NCBI RefSeq assembly: GCF_030162935.1
Contig: NZ_JASAUZ010000001.1
Span: forward strand, 656,186-720,185
DNA length: 64,000 nucleotides
Reading direction: 5' to 3'
Source: Comamonas halotolerans
Lineage (GTDB): Bacteria; Pseudomonadota; Gammaproteobacteria; Burkholderiales; Burkholderiaceae_C
A program made the translations under genes and the position numbers. Shown piece after piece: positions 19,068 through 28,933 of this stretch (position 1 is its first letter; each line of letters starts with the position of its first letter). The notes beneath the pieces were generated by a model, which was not told the origin of the DNA, ran no database searches, and saw only the letters and a program-made list of their open reading frames with translations.

Positions 19068-19448
19068 TTAACCGCGCTTCCAAGGACGAGGTCCACCCAA
19101 CACGTGAGCGTGCAGGTGATGAACTTCCTGCCCACCTTCGCTACCAGTATTCACCACGATGCGAAACCCTCCATCAGGATACGGGTTGCATCCCTGCTCC
19201 AGCGCAAGCCTGGGAGCCATGGCCATGATCTTGCCCAGCAATGCCTCGTCAGTTGGTGTGACGTGAGCCATTGAGACAATATGCTTTTTCGGCACAATCA
19301 AAAAGTGGACCGGAGCTGCAGGGTTGATATCGTGAAAGGCAAAAACTTCATCGTCCTCAAACACCTTGCGGCTGGGAATTTGACCGGAAATGATCTTGCA
19401 AAATATGCAATTGGGGTCATGCGCAATGTGTGCGTGATCAGTCATCAA
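19068..19448 (-). CDS. HIT-family (HinT-like) nucleotide-binding hydrolase
   Basis: A 126-residue histidine-triad protein. HinT members hydrolyse nucleoside phosphoramidates such as adenylated lysine. The opening CIFCKIISGQIPS and the active-site triad in EVHHLHAHVLGG are characteristic. It is on the same strand as tatABC, about 100 bases upstream of tatA, and is often found between hisE and tatA in Burkholderiales. Confidence 0.93.
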   Translation of the reverse strand: MMTDHAHIAHDPNCIFCKIISGQIPSRKVFEDDEVFAFHDINPAAPVHFLIVPKKHIVSMAHVTPTDEALLGKIMAMAPRLALEQGCNPYPDGGFRIVVNTGSEGGQEVHHLHAHVLGGPRPWKRG

Positions 19449-19498
19449 AAACTCATTCTCTCGTTGTCAGGTGAAATGCGGCACCATGGCCGCTTGTG

Positions 19499-20539
19499 CT
19501 AAGCATTGTCCACAATCTGCAAGGTCTGCCGCACACCAACGTCTTGGCGATGATCATGCACCCATTGCAGCCCCTGTTTGCGACCCAGCTCGAACAATCG
19601 CAACAGGAACACCATATCGACCCGCGATTTGCTGGCGGCTCCAAAGCGGCTTAAGGCTGCGCCGCCATCAATCCGGTGCATCAGCACACTTTTGTACTTG
19701 GCAGCATCCAGACGACCTTCGGCGAGCAAACGGCGCACGAAGTCAATGGCGCGCAGCTCACCAAGCAGCCCGGCGTTGAACATGATCTCATTGGTGCGCT
19801 CCATGATGTCGCCTGCGGTGTCAGGCAGATCCGGCGACTCAATGGGATTGATCTGTACCAGCAACATGTCGCTGCAAGTCGTGCGATAAATGAGCGGATA
19901 TAGCGCTGGGTTACCGGAAAACCCTCCATCCCAATAGCGCTCACCTTCAATTTCCACTGCCTGGTAAAGCTGCGGCAGACAGGCGCTGGCCATGACAGCA
20001 TCGGCACTCAAGCGCTTTCCAGTGAAAATCTCTCCCTTGCCCGTGCGTACATTCGTGGCACAGACAAAGAGCCTGGGCATACCATCCAACTCCCAAGCCC
20101 GCCCCAGCATGTCAAAGTCGACCACACGCTCAAGCAACTTGCGCAACGGATTGATATCCAGCGGATTGGTCTGATAGGGCGAGAGAAATTGGCTCATCAT
20201 GCTCATGAGCGGGTTGCTCGCCACAGGCACTCCCAGCGTGAAGGCTCCCATGGTGCCCACACCTTCCCAGAGCTTTTTCAGTGCAGCGCGAGCCAGATGA
20301 CAGGCTTTAGCTTGGCGTACCACAGGGTCATCAGGATGCTCCAAAGCAGCCGCTGCAAACCCTTGTGCCAACGCCACAGCGTTCATTGCTCCAGCACTGG
20401 TGCCACTGATCCCTGGAAAGCAGAACCCCCCGTCTTCCAACAACGCATCCAGAACGCCCCATGTAAAAGCCCCATGAGAACCGCCTCCTTGAAGCGCCAG
20501 ATTGAGGCATTGCGCAGAGGGAGCATGGGACGCTTGCAT
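19499..20539 (-). CDS. Patatin-like phospholipase
   Basis: A 346-residue patatin-family acyl hydrolase. The oxyanion-hole motif LALQGGGSHGAF is at the N-terminus, the nucleophile S48 lies in GTSAG, and the catalytic aspartate D204 lies in DGGFSGNP, so the Ser–Asp dyad is complete. No signal peptide is seen, so it is probably cytoplasmic. The substrate is unknown. It lies between the DUF4870-like gene and the HIT gene. Confidence 0.9.
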   Translation of the reverse strand: MQASHAPSAQCLNLALQGGGSHGAFTWGVLDALLEDGGFCFPGISGTSAGAMNAVALAQGFAAAALEHPDDPVVRQAKACHLARAALKKLWEGVGTMGAFTLGVPVASNPLMSMMSQFLSPYQTNPLDINPLRKLLERVVDFDMLGRAWELDGMPRLFVCATNVRTGKGEIFTGKRLSADAVMASACLPQLYQAVEIEGERYWDGGFSGNPALYPLIYRTTCSDMLLVQINPIESPDLPDTAGDIMERTNEIMFNAGLLGELRAIDFVRRLLAEGRLDAAKYKSVLMHRIDGGAALSRFGAASKSRVDMVFLLRLFELGRKQGLQWVHDHRQDVGVRQTLQIVDNA

Positions 20540-20560
20540 CGGCGGACTTCCAAAGACTGG

Positions 20561-20953
20561 TTAAACCGGCAAGGGTTGTTGCTTGTTCATCGCCACCATG
20601 CCGCGCACGATGCGATACAGGAACCAGATGGATATGATGCACCAGGCAATCCAGCCGGGCAGCAGGAACAATAACCACAGTGGCGCCGTCACGACGTACA
20701 AGATACCCGCCCAGATCACGCTACGCAGACGCCATGAAAAGTGCGATTCATGCCAGGTGCCTTGTGCATCGGAGCGTTTGACCAAGTCAATCACCAAGGC
20801 CACTACTAGCACCAAGACGCTGATCTGCGCCCCCGGAACCACTGCTGTCACCGCCACAACCAGATGAAGGATGTAGCTGATCCAGCCCCAGGCCTTCAGC
20901 CCATCCAGCGTGGCTTTGTCTACTGCGCGGACTTCAACAATATCTTCGTTCAC
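20561..20953 (-). CDS. Small membrane protein, DUF4870-like
   Basis: A 130-residue membrane protein with about three hydrophobic helices ([38 protein letters not shown] and [15 protein letters not shown]). The pattern fits the DUF4870 family, whose function is unknown. Its start overlaps the hisE stop by 4 bases (ATGA), so it is translationally coupled to the end of the histidine operon. Confidence 0.75.
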   Translation of the reverse strand: MNEDIVEVRAVDKATLDGLKAWGWISYILHLVVAVTAVVPGAQISVLVLVVALVIDLVKRSDAQGTWHESHFSWRLRSVIWAGILYVVTAPLWLLFLLPGWIAWCIISIWFLYRIVRGMVAMNKQQPLPV

Positions 20954-21345
20954 TCAGGTTTTCCTTCCTGCGCAGCACGCTCTTTGGCTTTGCGCAAAGC
21001 TTTTTCTTCCAGGCCACTGGTACCTTCACGGCGCTCCAGTTCAGCCACGACGTCAGCGGGAGTGAGCCCATAGTGCGACAGTGCAATCATGGAGTGAAAC
21101 CATAAATCCGCTACTTCATAAAGGATTTTCCCCTTGTCAGCACCGGCATCCACATCCTTGGCAGCCATCACCACTTCAGTGGCTTCCTCTCCAATCTTCT
21201 TCAAGAAAGCATCAGGGCCTTTATGCAACAAACGGGCCACATAGCTTTTTTCGGGATCTCCGCCATTGATAGCTTTACGACTTTCGATGACGGAAGCAAG
21301 ACGAGCCAAGCCACCTTCGACCGAGACAGTATTTTCTTCAGACAT
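20950..21345 (-). CDS. hisE: Phosphoribosyl-ATP diphosphatase HisE
   Basis: HisE (131 residues) removes pyrophosphate from phosphoribosyl-ATP, step 2 of histidine synthesis. The alpha-helical MazG-like fold is visible, with [15 protein letters not shown] and [13 protein letters not shown] carrying the Mg-binding glutamates and aspartate. It starts 5 bases after hisI and is separate from it, as in many betaproteobacteria. Confidence 0.96.
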   Translation of the reverse strand: MSEENTVSVEGGLARLASVIESRKAINGGDPEKSYVARLLHKGPDAFLKKIGEEATEVVMAAKDVDAGADKGKILYEVADLWFHSMIALSHYGLTPADVVAELERREGTSGLEEKALRKAKERAAQEGKPE

Positions 21346-21350
21346 GATTG

Positions 21351-21740
21351 TTATTTATAGATGGATGCGGGATCTTTCAAGACTGGATCAATGGCGACCC
21401 ACTGTCCGTCCTTGAACACACTGTAAAAACAAGAGTGGCGACCGGTATGACAGGCAATACCTGGCTCATGCCCCTGCTGGGTAATTTTGAGCAGAATGAC
21501 ATCGTTATCGCAATCAATACGCATCTCGTGCACAGTCTGCACATGGCCGGACTCTTCGCCCTTGAACCACAGCCTGTTGCGTGAGCGGCTGAAGTACACG
21601 GCGCGGCCCAGTTCAGCCGTTTTTTGCAGCGCTTCACGGTTCATCCACGCAAACATCACCACATCACCGGTGCTGTGTTCCTGCGCAATCACGGGTACCA
21701 GACCCTGCGCATCCCATTTCACTTGATCAAGCCAGCTCAT
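21351..21740 (-). CDS. hisI: Phosphoribosyl-AMP cyclohydrolase HisI
   Basis: HisI (129 residues) opens the purine ring of phosphoribosyl-AMP, step 3 of histidine synthesis. The motifs [38 protein letters not shown] and [10 protein letters not shown] supply the zinc and magnesium ligands. It is monofunctional. The gap to hisF upstream is 227 bases and holds possible repeat sequence. Confidence 0.96.
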   Translation of the reverse strand: MSWLDQVKWDAQGLVPVIAQEHSTGDVVMFAWMNREALQKTAELGRAVYFSRSRNRLWFKGEESGHVQTVHEMRIDCDNDVILLKITQQGHEPGIACHTGRHSCFYSVFKDGQWVAIDPVLKDPASIYK

Positions 21741-21751
21741 CGGAATTCCTG

Positions 21752-21844
21752 TTTTAAATAGCTACTGGTACCAGCCAATAGCCATCTTTCATATCAAGAC
21801 ACTAGCAAGCACCTTATTTGCAAGCGCAAGCTACTCGTTTTCAT
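21752..21844. repeat. Possible dispersed intergenic repeat between hisI and hisF
   Basis: The stretch TTTAAATAGCTACTGG … CAAGCGCAAGCTACTCG resembles the short AGCGCAAGCAGCTATCA-type repeats that I associate with Comamonadaceae intergenic DNA. No gene is seen in the gap. The similarity is by eye. Confidence 0.3.
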
Positions 21845-21967
21845 GGGTTAAAAGACAAACTACCACCTTGCAAAGGCGCGCTTAAAACGAAGCTCCCGAA
21901 CGAAGACCCTCGCTGCGTTTCGACAATCGCAGGCAAAGAAGTATCAAAGTCTGTTTTGCGACTCAAC

Positions 21968-22768
21968 TCAAAGACGCACGGGTATGCCGCGCTCACGCAT
22001 GCGCTCTTTCGCCTGCTGCACGGTGTATTCACCGTAGTGGAAGATGCTGGCGGCCAGCACCGCATCGGCACCACCTTGTTGCACCCCGTCAGCCAAGTGA
22101 TCAAGGTTGCCAACGCCACCCGATGCAATCACCGGCACGCCCACCGCGTCCGAGACCGCACGAGTCAGCGCCAAGTCAAAACCGCTCTTGGTGCCATCTT
22201 TGTCCATGCTGGTAAGCAAGATCTCACCTGCACCACGCTGCGCCATTTCTTCGGCCCAGCGAATCACATCCAGTCCTACATTCTTGCGTCCACCGTGGCT
22301 GTACACATCCCAACCTGGCCCCATGGGCGTGCCATTCGGACCAATGCGCTGCTCATCCTCAGGGGTGCGGCGCTTGGCGTCAATGGCCACCACAATGCAC
22401 TGCGCACCGTATTTATCGGAGCAGGCATTGATGGTGGAAGGATTGGCGATGGCCGCCGAGTTGAAGCTGGTCTTGTCCGCACCTGCGTTGAGCAGGCGGC
22501 GCACATCTTCCACAGTGCGCACGCCACCACCCACAGTTAGTGGAATGAACACCTGCGACGCCACCGCCTCGATGATGGGCAAGATCAGATCGCGACCATC
22601 ACTGGTGGCAGTGATGTCCAGAAAGGTCAGTTCATCTGCCCCTTGTGCGTTGTAGCGCGCAGCAATTTCCACGGGATCTCCGGCATCGCGCAGCTCCAGA
22701 AAGTTGACCCCTTTGACCACACGGCCACCGGTCACGTCGAGGCAAGGAATGATGCGTTTGGCGAGCAT
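21968..22768 (-). CDS. hisF: Imidazole glycerol phosphate synthase cyclase subunit HisF
   Basis: HisF (266 residues) is the (beta/alpha)8 barrel that uses ammonia from HisH to make imidazole glycerol phosphate and AICAR. The catalytic aspartates lie in [18 protein letters not shown] (shown in part) and in [14 protein letters not shown], and the phosphate-binding loops [10 protein letters not shown] and [10 protein letters not shown] are present. I start at MLAKRIIP; longer frames extend through yeaD in another phase. No strong ribosome-binding site precedes it. Confidence 0.96.
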   Translation of the reverse strand: MLAKRIIPCLDVTGGRVVKGVNFLELRDAGDPVEIAARYNAQGADELTFLDITATSDGRDLILPIIEAVASQVFIPLTVGGGVRTVEDVRRLLNAGADKTSFNSAAIANPSTINACSDKYGAQCIVVAIDAKRRTPEDEQRIGPNGTPMGPGWDVYSHGGRKNVGLDVIRWAEEMAQRGAGEILLTSMDKDGTKSGFDLALTRAVSDAVGVPVIASGGVGNLDHLADGVQQGGADAVLAASIFHYGEYTVQQAKERMRERGIPVRL

Positions 22769-22817
22769 GAAAAAAACTTTTTCTAACGGTTGAAAATCTG
22801 GGGCGGATTGCAGGCGC

Positions 22818-23675
22818 TTAATCCTGTACCTGCATGGTTTGGGCGGCTTGCCAATGCTGGCCTGGATGCAAGGCAATGGGCTGGTTGATGGCTGCCGCCT
22901 CCACACACAGCATACGCATCCAGTCAGCAGGCTGCATGTCCTGCAAACTGGCGCCAAGCGTAGGGCCGGGGTTCCAGACCACAGTTTCTGACCAGGCCAC
23001 GTCCTGGCTGATCTGCAAAGTGCCTGCAGCATCACGCAGTTGCAAAGGCTGCACTGCACGGGTATAGACACGATCAAGCTCTTGCCCCAGCGCGACTGCA
23101 CCTTCTTGTACCGCGGGTGCAAAGTTTTTTGCAGCATCCCAGAAGGCAGCCCCGTCCAGACCATGCAAAGCTGCAATATCTGCCCCCTGCACCGCCAGAT
23201 AGGTGTGCAGCGCCCCCGTAAAGGCCAAGGCTGTGCTGCCGGTGTTGGTCACAGACAGTTGCACCCGCAAAGTATCTGGCGAGAGCATCACCTCCAGCTC
23301 GGCACGCAGGCCGTGCGGAAAGTCTGCATGCAAGGGCTGCTGCGCATCCCAGCACCAACGCGCTGACATGGCAGCGCCATCCGCATCCGTTTGCGCGTCC
23401 ATCCACTGCCAGGTGGCTCGCCGCGCCAAACCGTGTTTGGGCAGAGGACCACGCGCATTGAACTGCGGAAAGCAGACTGGCACACCGCCACGAATGGCCG
23501 CGGTCCCATCCAGCACTGCGCGCTCGGAGAGAAACATGCGCTCGCAGCCCCGTGCTGACCAGGACAGCACCTGGGCTCCAAAATCAGAGACCCGCACGCT
23601 ATCCCCATTGGGTAAGACGAACAGCGTGCAAGCAAGGCCACGCCAGACTTCTCGCGTGGCTTTTGGTTGGGTCAT
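22818..23675 (-). CDS. D-hexose-6-phosphate mutarotase (YeaD family)
   Basis: A 285-residue aldose-1-epimerase-fold protein of the YeaD group, which interconverts the anomers of glucose-6-phosphate. Family motifs: [28 protein letters not shown] and WNPGPTL. Its start overlaps the hisA stop by 1 base (TAATG) and it is followed by hisF, so it is embedded in the histidine operon though it has no known role in that pathway. Confidence 0.9.
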   Translation of the reverse strand: MTQPKATREVWRGLACTLFVLPNGDSVRVSDFGAQVLSWSARGCERMFLSERAVLDGTAAIRGGVPVCFPQFNARGPLPKHGLARRATWQWMDAQTDADGAAMSARWCWDAQQPLHADFPHGLRAELEVMLSPDTLRVQLSVTNTGSTALAFTGALHTYLAVQGADIAALHGLDGAAFWDAAKNFAPAVQEGAVALGQELDRVYTRAVQPLQLRDAAGTLQISQDVAWSETVVWNPGPTLGASLQDMQPADWMRMLCVEAAAINQPIALHPGQHWQAAQTMQVQD

Positions 23676-24448
23676 TACGCGTCGTCTTCTAGGTCTAGGT
23701 CTTCGTCGTCGTAACCACTGAGCTTGTCCGCCAGCTTCTGGCCTGCAGCAAAGTCCAGATCACCGGTGTAAATTGCACGACCGCAGATCACGCCTTCTAC
23801 GCCCTCTTCTTCCACCGCGCACAGTTGCTCGATGTCTTTGATGCTGGCCAGACCGCCAGAAGCGATGATTGGAATGCGCACCGCCTGCGCCAGCTTCACA
23901 GTGGCCTCTATGTTGATGCCCGACAGCATGCCGTCGCGGCCAATATCGGTGTAGATGATGGAATCCACGCCCCAGTCTTCAAAACGCTTGGCAGTGGAAA
24001 TCACGTCCTGGCCGGTCAGCTTGCTCCAGCCATCGACCGCCACCTTGCCATCTTTGGCGTCCAAGCCCACGATGATGTGGCCCGCAAACGCACTGCATGC
24101 GTCTTGCAGAAAACCGGGGTTCTTCACTGCGGCGGTGCCGATGATGATGTATTCCATGCCTGCGTCGATATAACGCTCAATGGTGTCCAGATCGCGGATG
24201 CCACCACCGAGTTGCACGGGGATCTCACCATCGACTTCCTTCAGGATAGCCTTGATAGCGGACAAGTTCTTGGGCTGGCCCGCAAACGCGCCATTCAAGT
24301 CCACAAGATGCAGGCGGCGAGCACCAGCGTCCAGCCATTTGCGCGCCATTTCGGCGGGATCACCAAATGTGGTGGATTGCTCCATGTCACCTTGTTTGAG
24401 TCGGACGCATTGGCCGTCTTTGAGGTCGATGGCGGGAATCAGCAGCAT
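23675..24448 (-). CDS. hisA: ProFAR isomerase HisA
   Basis: HisA (257 residues) isomerises the aminoaldose ProFAR to the aminoketose PRFAR, step 4 of histidine synthesis. The catalytic aspartates are in [18 protein letters not shown] (part) and in [12 protein letters not shown]; the phosphate loops QLGGGIRDL and [10 protein letters not shown] are present. The protein ends with an acidic tail, [11 protein letters not shown], beyond the barrel. Confidence 0.96.
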   Translation of the reverse strand: MLLIPAIDLKDGQCVRLKQGDMEQSTTFGDPAEMARKWLDAGARRLHLVDLNGAFAGQPKNLSAIKAILKEVDGEIPVQLGGGIRDLDTIERYIDAGMEYIIIGTAAVKNPGFLQDACSAFAGHIIVGLDAKDGKVAVDGWSKLTGQDVISTAKRFEDWGVDSIIYTDIGRDGMLSGINIEATVKLAQAVRIPIIASGGLASIKDIEQLCAVEEEGVEGVICGRAIYTGDLDFAAGQKLADKLSGYDDEDLDLEDDA

Positions 24449-24517
24449 GATGTGCGAGAGGCTTTGCCTTAGAGTTGGCCTAACGAAAATGTGGCCAGGG
24501 TTGAGGAGAGTGTGAGC

Positions 24518-25186
24518 TTACGGGTTCCAGTGGAGGAAATTGCGGTACAGCTGAATGCCGTGATCCGCACTTTTCTCGGGATGGAACTGCGTAGCAAAAA
24601 TCTTATCGCGTGCAACGGCAGATGCAAACCTTCCACCGTAATCTGTCTCTGCGGCGCAATATGCAGCATCAGCTGGAACCGCATAGAAGCTGTGTACAAA
24701 GTAGAAGTAGGCCCCGTCAGGAATCCCCTCCCAGATGGGGTGACGCACGCCGCCAGGCTCAGTGGGGAACACTTGATTCCACCCCATTTGCGGCACCTTG
24801 AAGCGGCTGCCATCCGGCTGAAGCCGCCCCGCCAGATCAAAGCGTTTGACGCAGCCCGGAATCAGCCCCAGGGATGGCGTATCACCTTCTTCGCTGTGCT
24901 CCAGCAGCATTTGCATGCCCACGCACACGCCAAACAAAGGCTTGCTGGCCGCGGCCTCCAGCACAGCCTCTTGCAGGCCCGACGCTTTCAATGCGGCCAT
25001 GCAATCGCGCATGGCTCCTTGACCGGGCAACACAATCCGGCTGGCCGCACGCACTTCGGCAGGATCCTGGGTAACGATGACTTGTACATCGGTGCCCAAA
25101 GCAGCGGTTTTGACGGCCTGCGAGACCGAGCGCAAATTGCCCATCTCGTAATCAACCACGGCCACGATGTTGTTCATGGAACTCAT
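24518..25186 (-). CDS. hisH: Imidazole glycerol phosphate synthase amidotransferase HisH
   Basis: HisH (222 residues) is the class I glutaminase that feeds ammonia to HisF. The nucleophile cysteine is in [10 protein letters not shown], and the His–Glu pair is in [10 protein letters not shown]. The N-terminal [14 protein letters not shown] is typical. Either MSSMNN or the internal MNN 9 bases later could be the start. It follows hisB by 81 bases. Confidence 0.95.
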   Translation of the reverse strand: MSSMNNIVAVVDYEMGNLRSVSQAVKTAALGTDVQVIVTQDPAEVRAASRIVLPGQGAMRDCMAALKASGLQEAVLEAAASKPLFGVCVGMQMLLEHSEEGDTPSLGLIPGCVKRFDLAGRLQPDGSRFKVPQMGWNQVFPTEPGGVRHPIWEGIPDGAYFYFVHSFYAVPADAAYCAAETDYGGRFASAVARDKIFATQFHPEKSADHGIQLYRNFLHWNP

Positions 25187-25267
25187 AACACTTCGCGCAA
25201 TTTATTGCTGAGTTTTAATGCACCAGCACACAACATCCGCTCACGGGCATGCACTGATTGCGCTCTT

Positions 25268-25903
25268 TTACAGGCTACCCTTGGTAGAAGGAATCACGCC
25301 GGCCATGCGTTCATCACGCTCCAGCGCAAAACGCAAAGCCCGGGCAAACGCCTTGAAAATGGTTTCGCACTGGTGGTGCGCGTTGAAACCCTTCAAATTA
25401 TCGATGTGCAGTGTGACGCCGGCATGGTTCACAAAGCCTTGGAAAAACTCGTACACCAACTGGGTATCCAGTTCACCAATGCGACCAGCAGTGAACTTGC
25501 AATCCATGTGCAAACCCGGACGGCCCGAGAAATCGATCACCACCCTCGACAAAGCCTCGTCCAGCGGAACATAGGCATGTCCATAGCGACGAATACCCTT
25601 TTTATCGCCTACGGCTTTGGCAAAAGCCTGGCCAATAGTGATGCCGATGTCTTCCACCGTATGGTGTCCATCAATGTGCAGATCACCTTCGCAGTCCACA
25701 TTCAGATCAATCAACCCATGTCGGGAAATCTGGTCCAGCATATGGTCCAGAAAACCAATGCCAGATGCCAAACGTGCCTTGCCTGTACCGTCCAGGTCCA
25801 CGCGCACATGTACGCGGGTTTCGGCAGTATTGCGCTGCACCTCAGCCACGCGGGCGGTGCAATCGACAGTGGTAGCGGTGGAGGGGACGAGTGCATTGCT
25901 CAT
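25268..25903 (-). CDS. hisB: Imidazoleglycerol-phosphate dehydratase HisB
   Basis: The monofunctional HisB (211 residues), step 6 of histidine synthesis. The Mn-binding histidine repeats are visible as [17 protein letters not shown] and NAHHQCET, together with the short C-terminal end FALERDERM. The enterobacterial phosphatase domain is absent, so histidinol phosphatase must be encoded elsewhere. Its start overlaps the hisC stop by 4 bases. Confidence 0.96.
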   Translation of the reverse strand: MSNALVPSTATTVDCTARVAEVQRNTAETRVHVRVDLDGTGKARLASGIGFLDHMLDQISRHGLIDLNVDCEGDLHIDGHHTVEDIGITIGQAFAKAVGDKKGIRRYGHAYVPLDEALSRVVIDFSGRPGLHMDCKFTAGRIGELDTQLVYEFFQGFVNHAGVTLHIDNLKGFNAHHQCETIFKAFARALRFALERDERMAGVIPSTKGSL

Positions 25904-27021
25904 AGCGATTCCTTCAGGGCTGCCAGCATTTGGGCATTTTCTTCACGGGTGCCTACGGTCAGTCGCAGGCAATTGGCCAGCAAGGAGTGCATGGCCGCGA
26001 CATTTTTCACCAACACGCCGCGCTGCTTCATGGCGGCTTGCGCTGCACCTGCATCGCGCACCCGAACCAAGACCATATTCGCCTCGGAAGGCCAGACTTT
26101 GTCTATGCCTTCCAGAGCGCCCAACGCATCCATCAAGGGTTTGCGCTCAGCACGAATGGCCGCAGCTTGCTCTGCGTACAGCGGTGCGTGCTCCAGCGCA
26201 AAAATTGCCGTCTCGCAATTGAGCACACTGATGTTGTAAGGAGGACGCACTTTATCCAGTTCGTTGACGATGGCAGCAGGCCCAATCAGATAACCCAGAC
26301 GCGCGCCAGCCAGACCAAACTTGGAGAGAGTGCGCATCAGCAGCACATGGGTGTTGCGCTCAGGGAAGGCGCGCATCTGGTCAATCCAGCTGCGGCTGGC
26401 AAATGGCTGGTAAGCCTCATCCATCACCACCAAACCACCGATTGCGCCCACGGCATCAATCACTGCCTGTACCTTGTCCTCGGCCCACAGCGTGGCCGTG
26501 GGGTTATTGGGATAGGCAATGTAGGTGATGGCAGGCTTTTTCTCGCCAATCGCCGCAAGCATGGCGGGCACATCCAGGTCAAAGTCTTGCGTCAGCTGAA
26601 CACCCACAAAATCCAGGCCTTGCAACTGCGCTGACAGCGGATACATCACAAAACCCGGCATGGGTGCCAGCATGGTAGCCCGGCGGCCTTGCGCACCCGG
26701 CTGTGCGGTTGCCAGCGCCAGCATGGAAATCACTTCGTCCGAGCCATTGCCCAGCAACACCGCACTGCCCTCAGGCGCACCGGCGTAGTCCATGAGCATT
26801 TGTTTCAGGACTTCCAGACGCTCACCTGGGTAGCGGTTGATTTCCAGGACTCCCAATCGCTCACCCAGAGCCTTTTGCAATTCCAGCGGAAGACGGAATG
26901 GGTTCTCCATGGTGTCCATCTTCAGCAAACCTTGCGCAGGTTGCACATGGTAGGCATGCATGGCGCGCACATCGGAGCGAATACGTTCCAGGGCCTTGGT
27001 AGAGATTGAGGCTGCAGACAT
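25900..27021 (-). CDS. hisC: Histidinol-phosphate aminotransferase HisC
   Basis: HisC (373 residues) is the PLP enzyme of step 7. The PLP lysine is in [15 protein letters not shown], and DEAYQPF and NPNNPT-like [10 protein letters not shown] motifs are present. I start at [14 protein letters not shown]; an ATG 36 bases upstream gives MDFVKKLESVNP, which is less conserved. It is directly downstream of the PIN toxin gene, so it may depend on the toxin–antitoxin promoter or on one of its own. Confidence 0.95.
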   Translation of the reverse strand: MSAASISTKALERIRSDVRAMHAYHVQPAQGLLKMDTMENPFRLPLELQKALGERLGVLEINRYPGERLEVLKQMLMDYAGAPEGSAVLLGNGSDEVISMLALATAQPGAQGRRATMLAPMPGFVMYPLSAQLQGLDFVGVQLTQDFDLDVPAMLAAIGEKKPAITYIAYPNNPTATLWAEDKVQAVIDAVGAIGGLVVMDEAYQPFASRSWIDQMRAFPERNTHVLLMRTLSKFGLAGARLGYLIGPAAIVNELDKVRPPYNISVLNCETAIFALEHAPLYAEQAAAIRAERKPLMDALGALEGIDKVWPSEANMVLVRVRDAGAAQAAMKQRGVLVKNVAAMHSLLANCLRLTVGTREENAQMLAALKESL

Positions 27022-27063
27022 GGGGTTCACACTTTCCAATTTCTTCACAAAATCCAACGCAGG

Positions 27064-27519
27064 TCAACGTGGTGACTCAGACGCTTTCAATTCATTTTGC
27101 GGTGCCTGCTGCTGCGGATTCACCATGGTGACACCGCCATATTGCGCACCGTGGGGCAGGTGCAGCGTCAGCATCCACTCGCAGCCGCTGTGCTGGGCAC
27201 AAGCCACCGCCAGACAATCGGCAAAGGGCAGCTCATGGCGTGCCTGCACAGCCCACGCGGTTTCCAGCGTTGCAGCATCGGTTTTCCATGGATTCCAGGT
27301 CTGGTAACGGCGGATGGCCGCACGCGCGTCACCCTGCGGCAGAGGTATTTCGGCAGTGGTGACCTGCTCGTAAAACTCCACCAGCGCCTGATTGCCCGTG
27401 CGCCCTGCGCGACTGTGCCAAAGCACATCCAGCCAGCTCAGAACCGCCTCATAAAGGGCGACATTTCCTGTATCTTCAGCTGCAATCAGCACCGAAGTAT
27501 CTACAAATACCGTGTTCAT
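27064..27519 (-). CDS. PIN-domain ribonuclease toxin (VapC-like)
   Basis: A 151-residue PIN-domain protein, the expected toxin of a type II toxin–antitoxin pair. PIN toxins cleave RNA with metals held by acidic residues; here D7 (VFVDTSVLI), E48 (LVEFYEQ) and D101 (FADCLAV) are in the expected positions. The start at MNTVFVDTS overlaps the antitoxin stop by 4 bases (ATGA). The downstream neighbour is hisC. The PIN fold is secure; the RNA target is unknown. Confidence 0.85.
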   Translation of the reverse strand: MNTVFVDTSVLIAAEDTGNVALYEAVLSWLDVLWHSRAGRTGNQALVEFYEQVTTAEIPLPQGDARAAIRRYQTWNPWKTDAATLETAWAVQARHELPFADCLAVACAQHSGCEWMLTLHLPHGAQYGGVTMVNPQQQAPQNELKASESPR

Positions 27520-27785
27520 GCAGCATCCCCGGCTTGCCCATCTTGCAAAGCATTCGAACGCTTGCCACTGGCACGACGCAGGGCACTGGAGGATGGAGCT
27601 TGCGCTTTCCAGGTGCGCTCGTCGGTGCGCCACGCCAGATAAGCACGCTCGTAAGTATCTTCTCTGCGCTGCATTTCAGCCATGAAGTCACCCAGCATGC
27701 GCGAGACACTGGTGCCTCGACGTGCAGCCTCGATGCGTGCCCACTCCAGCACGCTGTCTTCTACGGTAATGGTGACGTTCTTCAT
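27516..27785 (-). CDS. Ribbon-helix-helix antitoxin
   Basis: An 89-residue protein with an N-terminal ribbon-helix-helix DNA-binding domain (KNVTITVEDSVLEWARIEAA, then GTSVSRMLGDFM) and a C-terminal part expected to wrap the PIN toxin. RHH antitoxins dimerise, bind palindromes in their own promoter and neutralise the toxin. The start at MKNVTIT lies 12 bases from a striking 31-bp double palindrome. The toxin gene overlaps its stop. Confidence 0.85.
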   Translation of the reverse strand: MKNVTITVEDSVLEWARIEAARRGTSVSRMLGDFMAEMQRREDTYERAYLAWRTDERTWKAQAPSSSALRRASGKRSNALQDGQAGDAA

Positions 27786-27797
27786 GCGCACGAGTCT

Positions 27798-27828
27798 ACA
27801 CGATTTTCGTGTGACACGAAAATCGTGT
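27798..27828. promoter_or_regulatory. Double palindromic operator of the RHH–PIN toxin–antitoxin pair
   Basis: ACACGATTTTCGTGT (27798–27812), one spacer base, then its exact reverse complement ACACGAAAATCGTGT (27814–27828). Each half is itself an ACACGA…TCGTGT palindrome, giving four half-sites. It lies 12 bases before the antitoxin start, where an RHH antitoxin would autoregulate. Confidence 0.85.
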
Positions 27829-27928
27829 AACAAGAAACTTCCATCAACCAATATCTTTGAGACTTGCGGGCAGTCCACATATAGCAAAAGCTCTGCAGTG
27901 CCCGGCTTGTGCTGCGGTCCTCTCGGCC

Positions 27929-28816
27929 TTAACGACCATACAGCGGGGGTGGAGCGTAATTGCCGCGGTCTGCAGGGAAAGCCTGTGGCTCTTGCGAGTT
28001 GCCCTGAGGTGTCGCGCGCGGTTGACGAACTGGATCACGCGCAAGCAGCCGAACTTCGAACAGTGCTGTGCCGATCACACCGATATTGCGCGCATCTCCG
28101 GCGGGCGTATTGCTCGCATAGGCCCTTGCTTTGCCTGAAAACCTGAAAGCAGCCACCTCGCGGTCATTTTTTCTAAAGCCGTCAATCACCAAACGCTCGC
28201 CCGGGCGCAAGAGATACCCGGCGTTGCGCATGCTGCCCGGTTGCCCCGACAGCACATCCAGACCGTCGACCGTGGTGACTACTTCGTAATTGCGCTGACT
28301 GCGGTTCGTATAGACCAGTTCATAGTGATCCCCTTCGCTGCCTGCGACGTAGTAATCGCCCGCCCCTGAAGTGCTGAAGATGCGCAGAACCTGACCATAG
28401 CCATTGACCACCCGTAACTCCACTTCACCCTGGGCCAGCAACACATTGAGCTGTCGCTGCCCATATTTCCCCAGCGCCTGCAGGATGCTGCGCTCATCGG
28501 AGTAACGCAGTTGCCCGACGGCATTGGGCCGATCTGGCGTCACACGTGAAGCCTGGATAAGCTGTGTGAAGGACTCTCGCCCTTCACCCCACTGCGTCCC
28601 CAGGGTGGATGCCGCGTGGGGTGCTGCCGCTCGGGCACTCAGACCAGAGGAAGCTGTGGCTTGTAGTTGCGGTGTCCGCTCCTCCAGCGTGCGCTGCTGC
28701 GCCACCTGTTCAACACTGGGGGCAGGCGCACTGCAAGCAGCCAGACCGGACACAAGCAGCAAGCCGAGGAAGCGCTGTAGCCAACGTAGGCAGCAAGGTG
28801 CTTGGCGAGAGGACAT
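27929..28816 (-). CDS. Lipoprotein of unknown function
   Basis: A 295-residue predicted lipoprotein that I do not recognise. The signal peptide has an arginine-containing start and the lipobox LAAC (LVSGLAACSAPAP), so it is lipidated at that cysteine. A low-complexity Ala/Gln/Ser stretch is followed by a beta-rich part (VLLAQGEVELRVVNGYGQVLR and YVAGSEGDHYELVYTN, each in part) and a proline-rich tail, YAPPPLYGR. The start at MSSRQAP follows AAGGAG with 7 bases of spacing. It stands alone between the hisD terminator and the toxin–antitoxin pair. Confidence 0.75.
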   Translation of the reverse strand: MSSRQAPCCLRWLQRFLGLLLVSGLAACSAPAPSVEQVAQQRTLEERTPQLQATASSGLSARAAAPHAASTLGTQWGEGRESFTQLIQASRVTPDRPNAVGQLRYSDERSILQALGKYGQRQLNVLLAQGEVELRVVNGYGQVLRIFSTSGAGDYYVAGSEGDHYELVYTNRSQRNYEVVTTVDGLDVLSGQPGSMRNAGYLLRPGERLVIDGFRKNDREVAAFRFSGKARAYASNTPAGDARNIGVIGTALFEVRLLARDPVRQPRATPQGNSQEPQAFPADRGNYAPPPLYGR

Positions 28817-28933
28817 GGACTGGCTCCTTGGAATGTTTCGAATGAACACACCAGTGTCTCTGCAAAATCAAAATGCAGCGAGCGATAAAACTTCTTGAAA
28901 CCAATTGGCTGCACCTCCGCCCAAGCCAGAAAC

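Noticed and set aside
24491..26239. 582-codon open frame on the plus strand
   Set aside because: It lies antisense to hisH and hisB, which have all family motifs. The translated sequence has no recognisable domain and is a by-product of GC-rich codon use.
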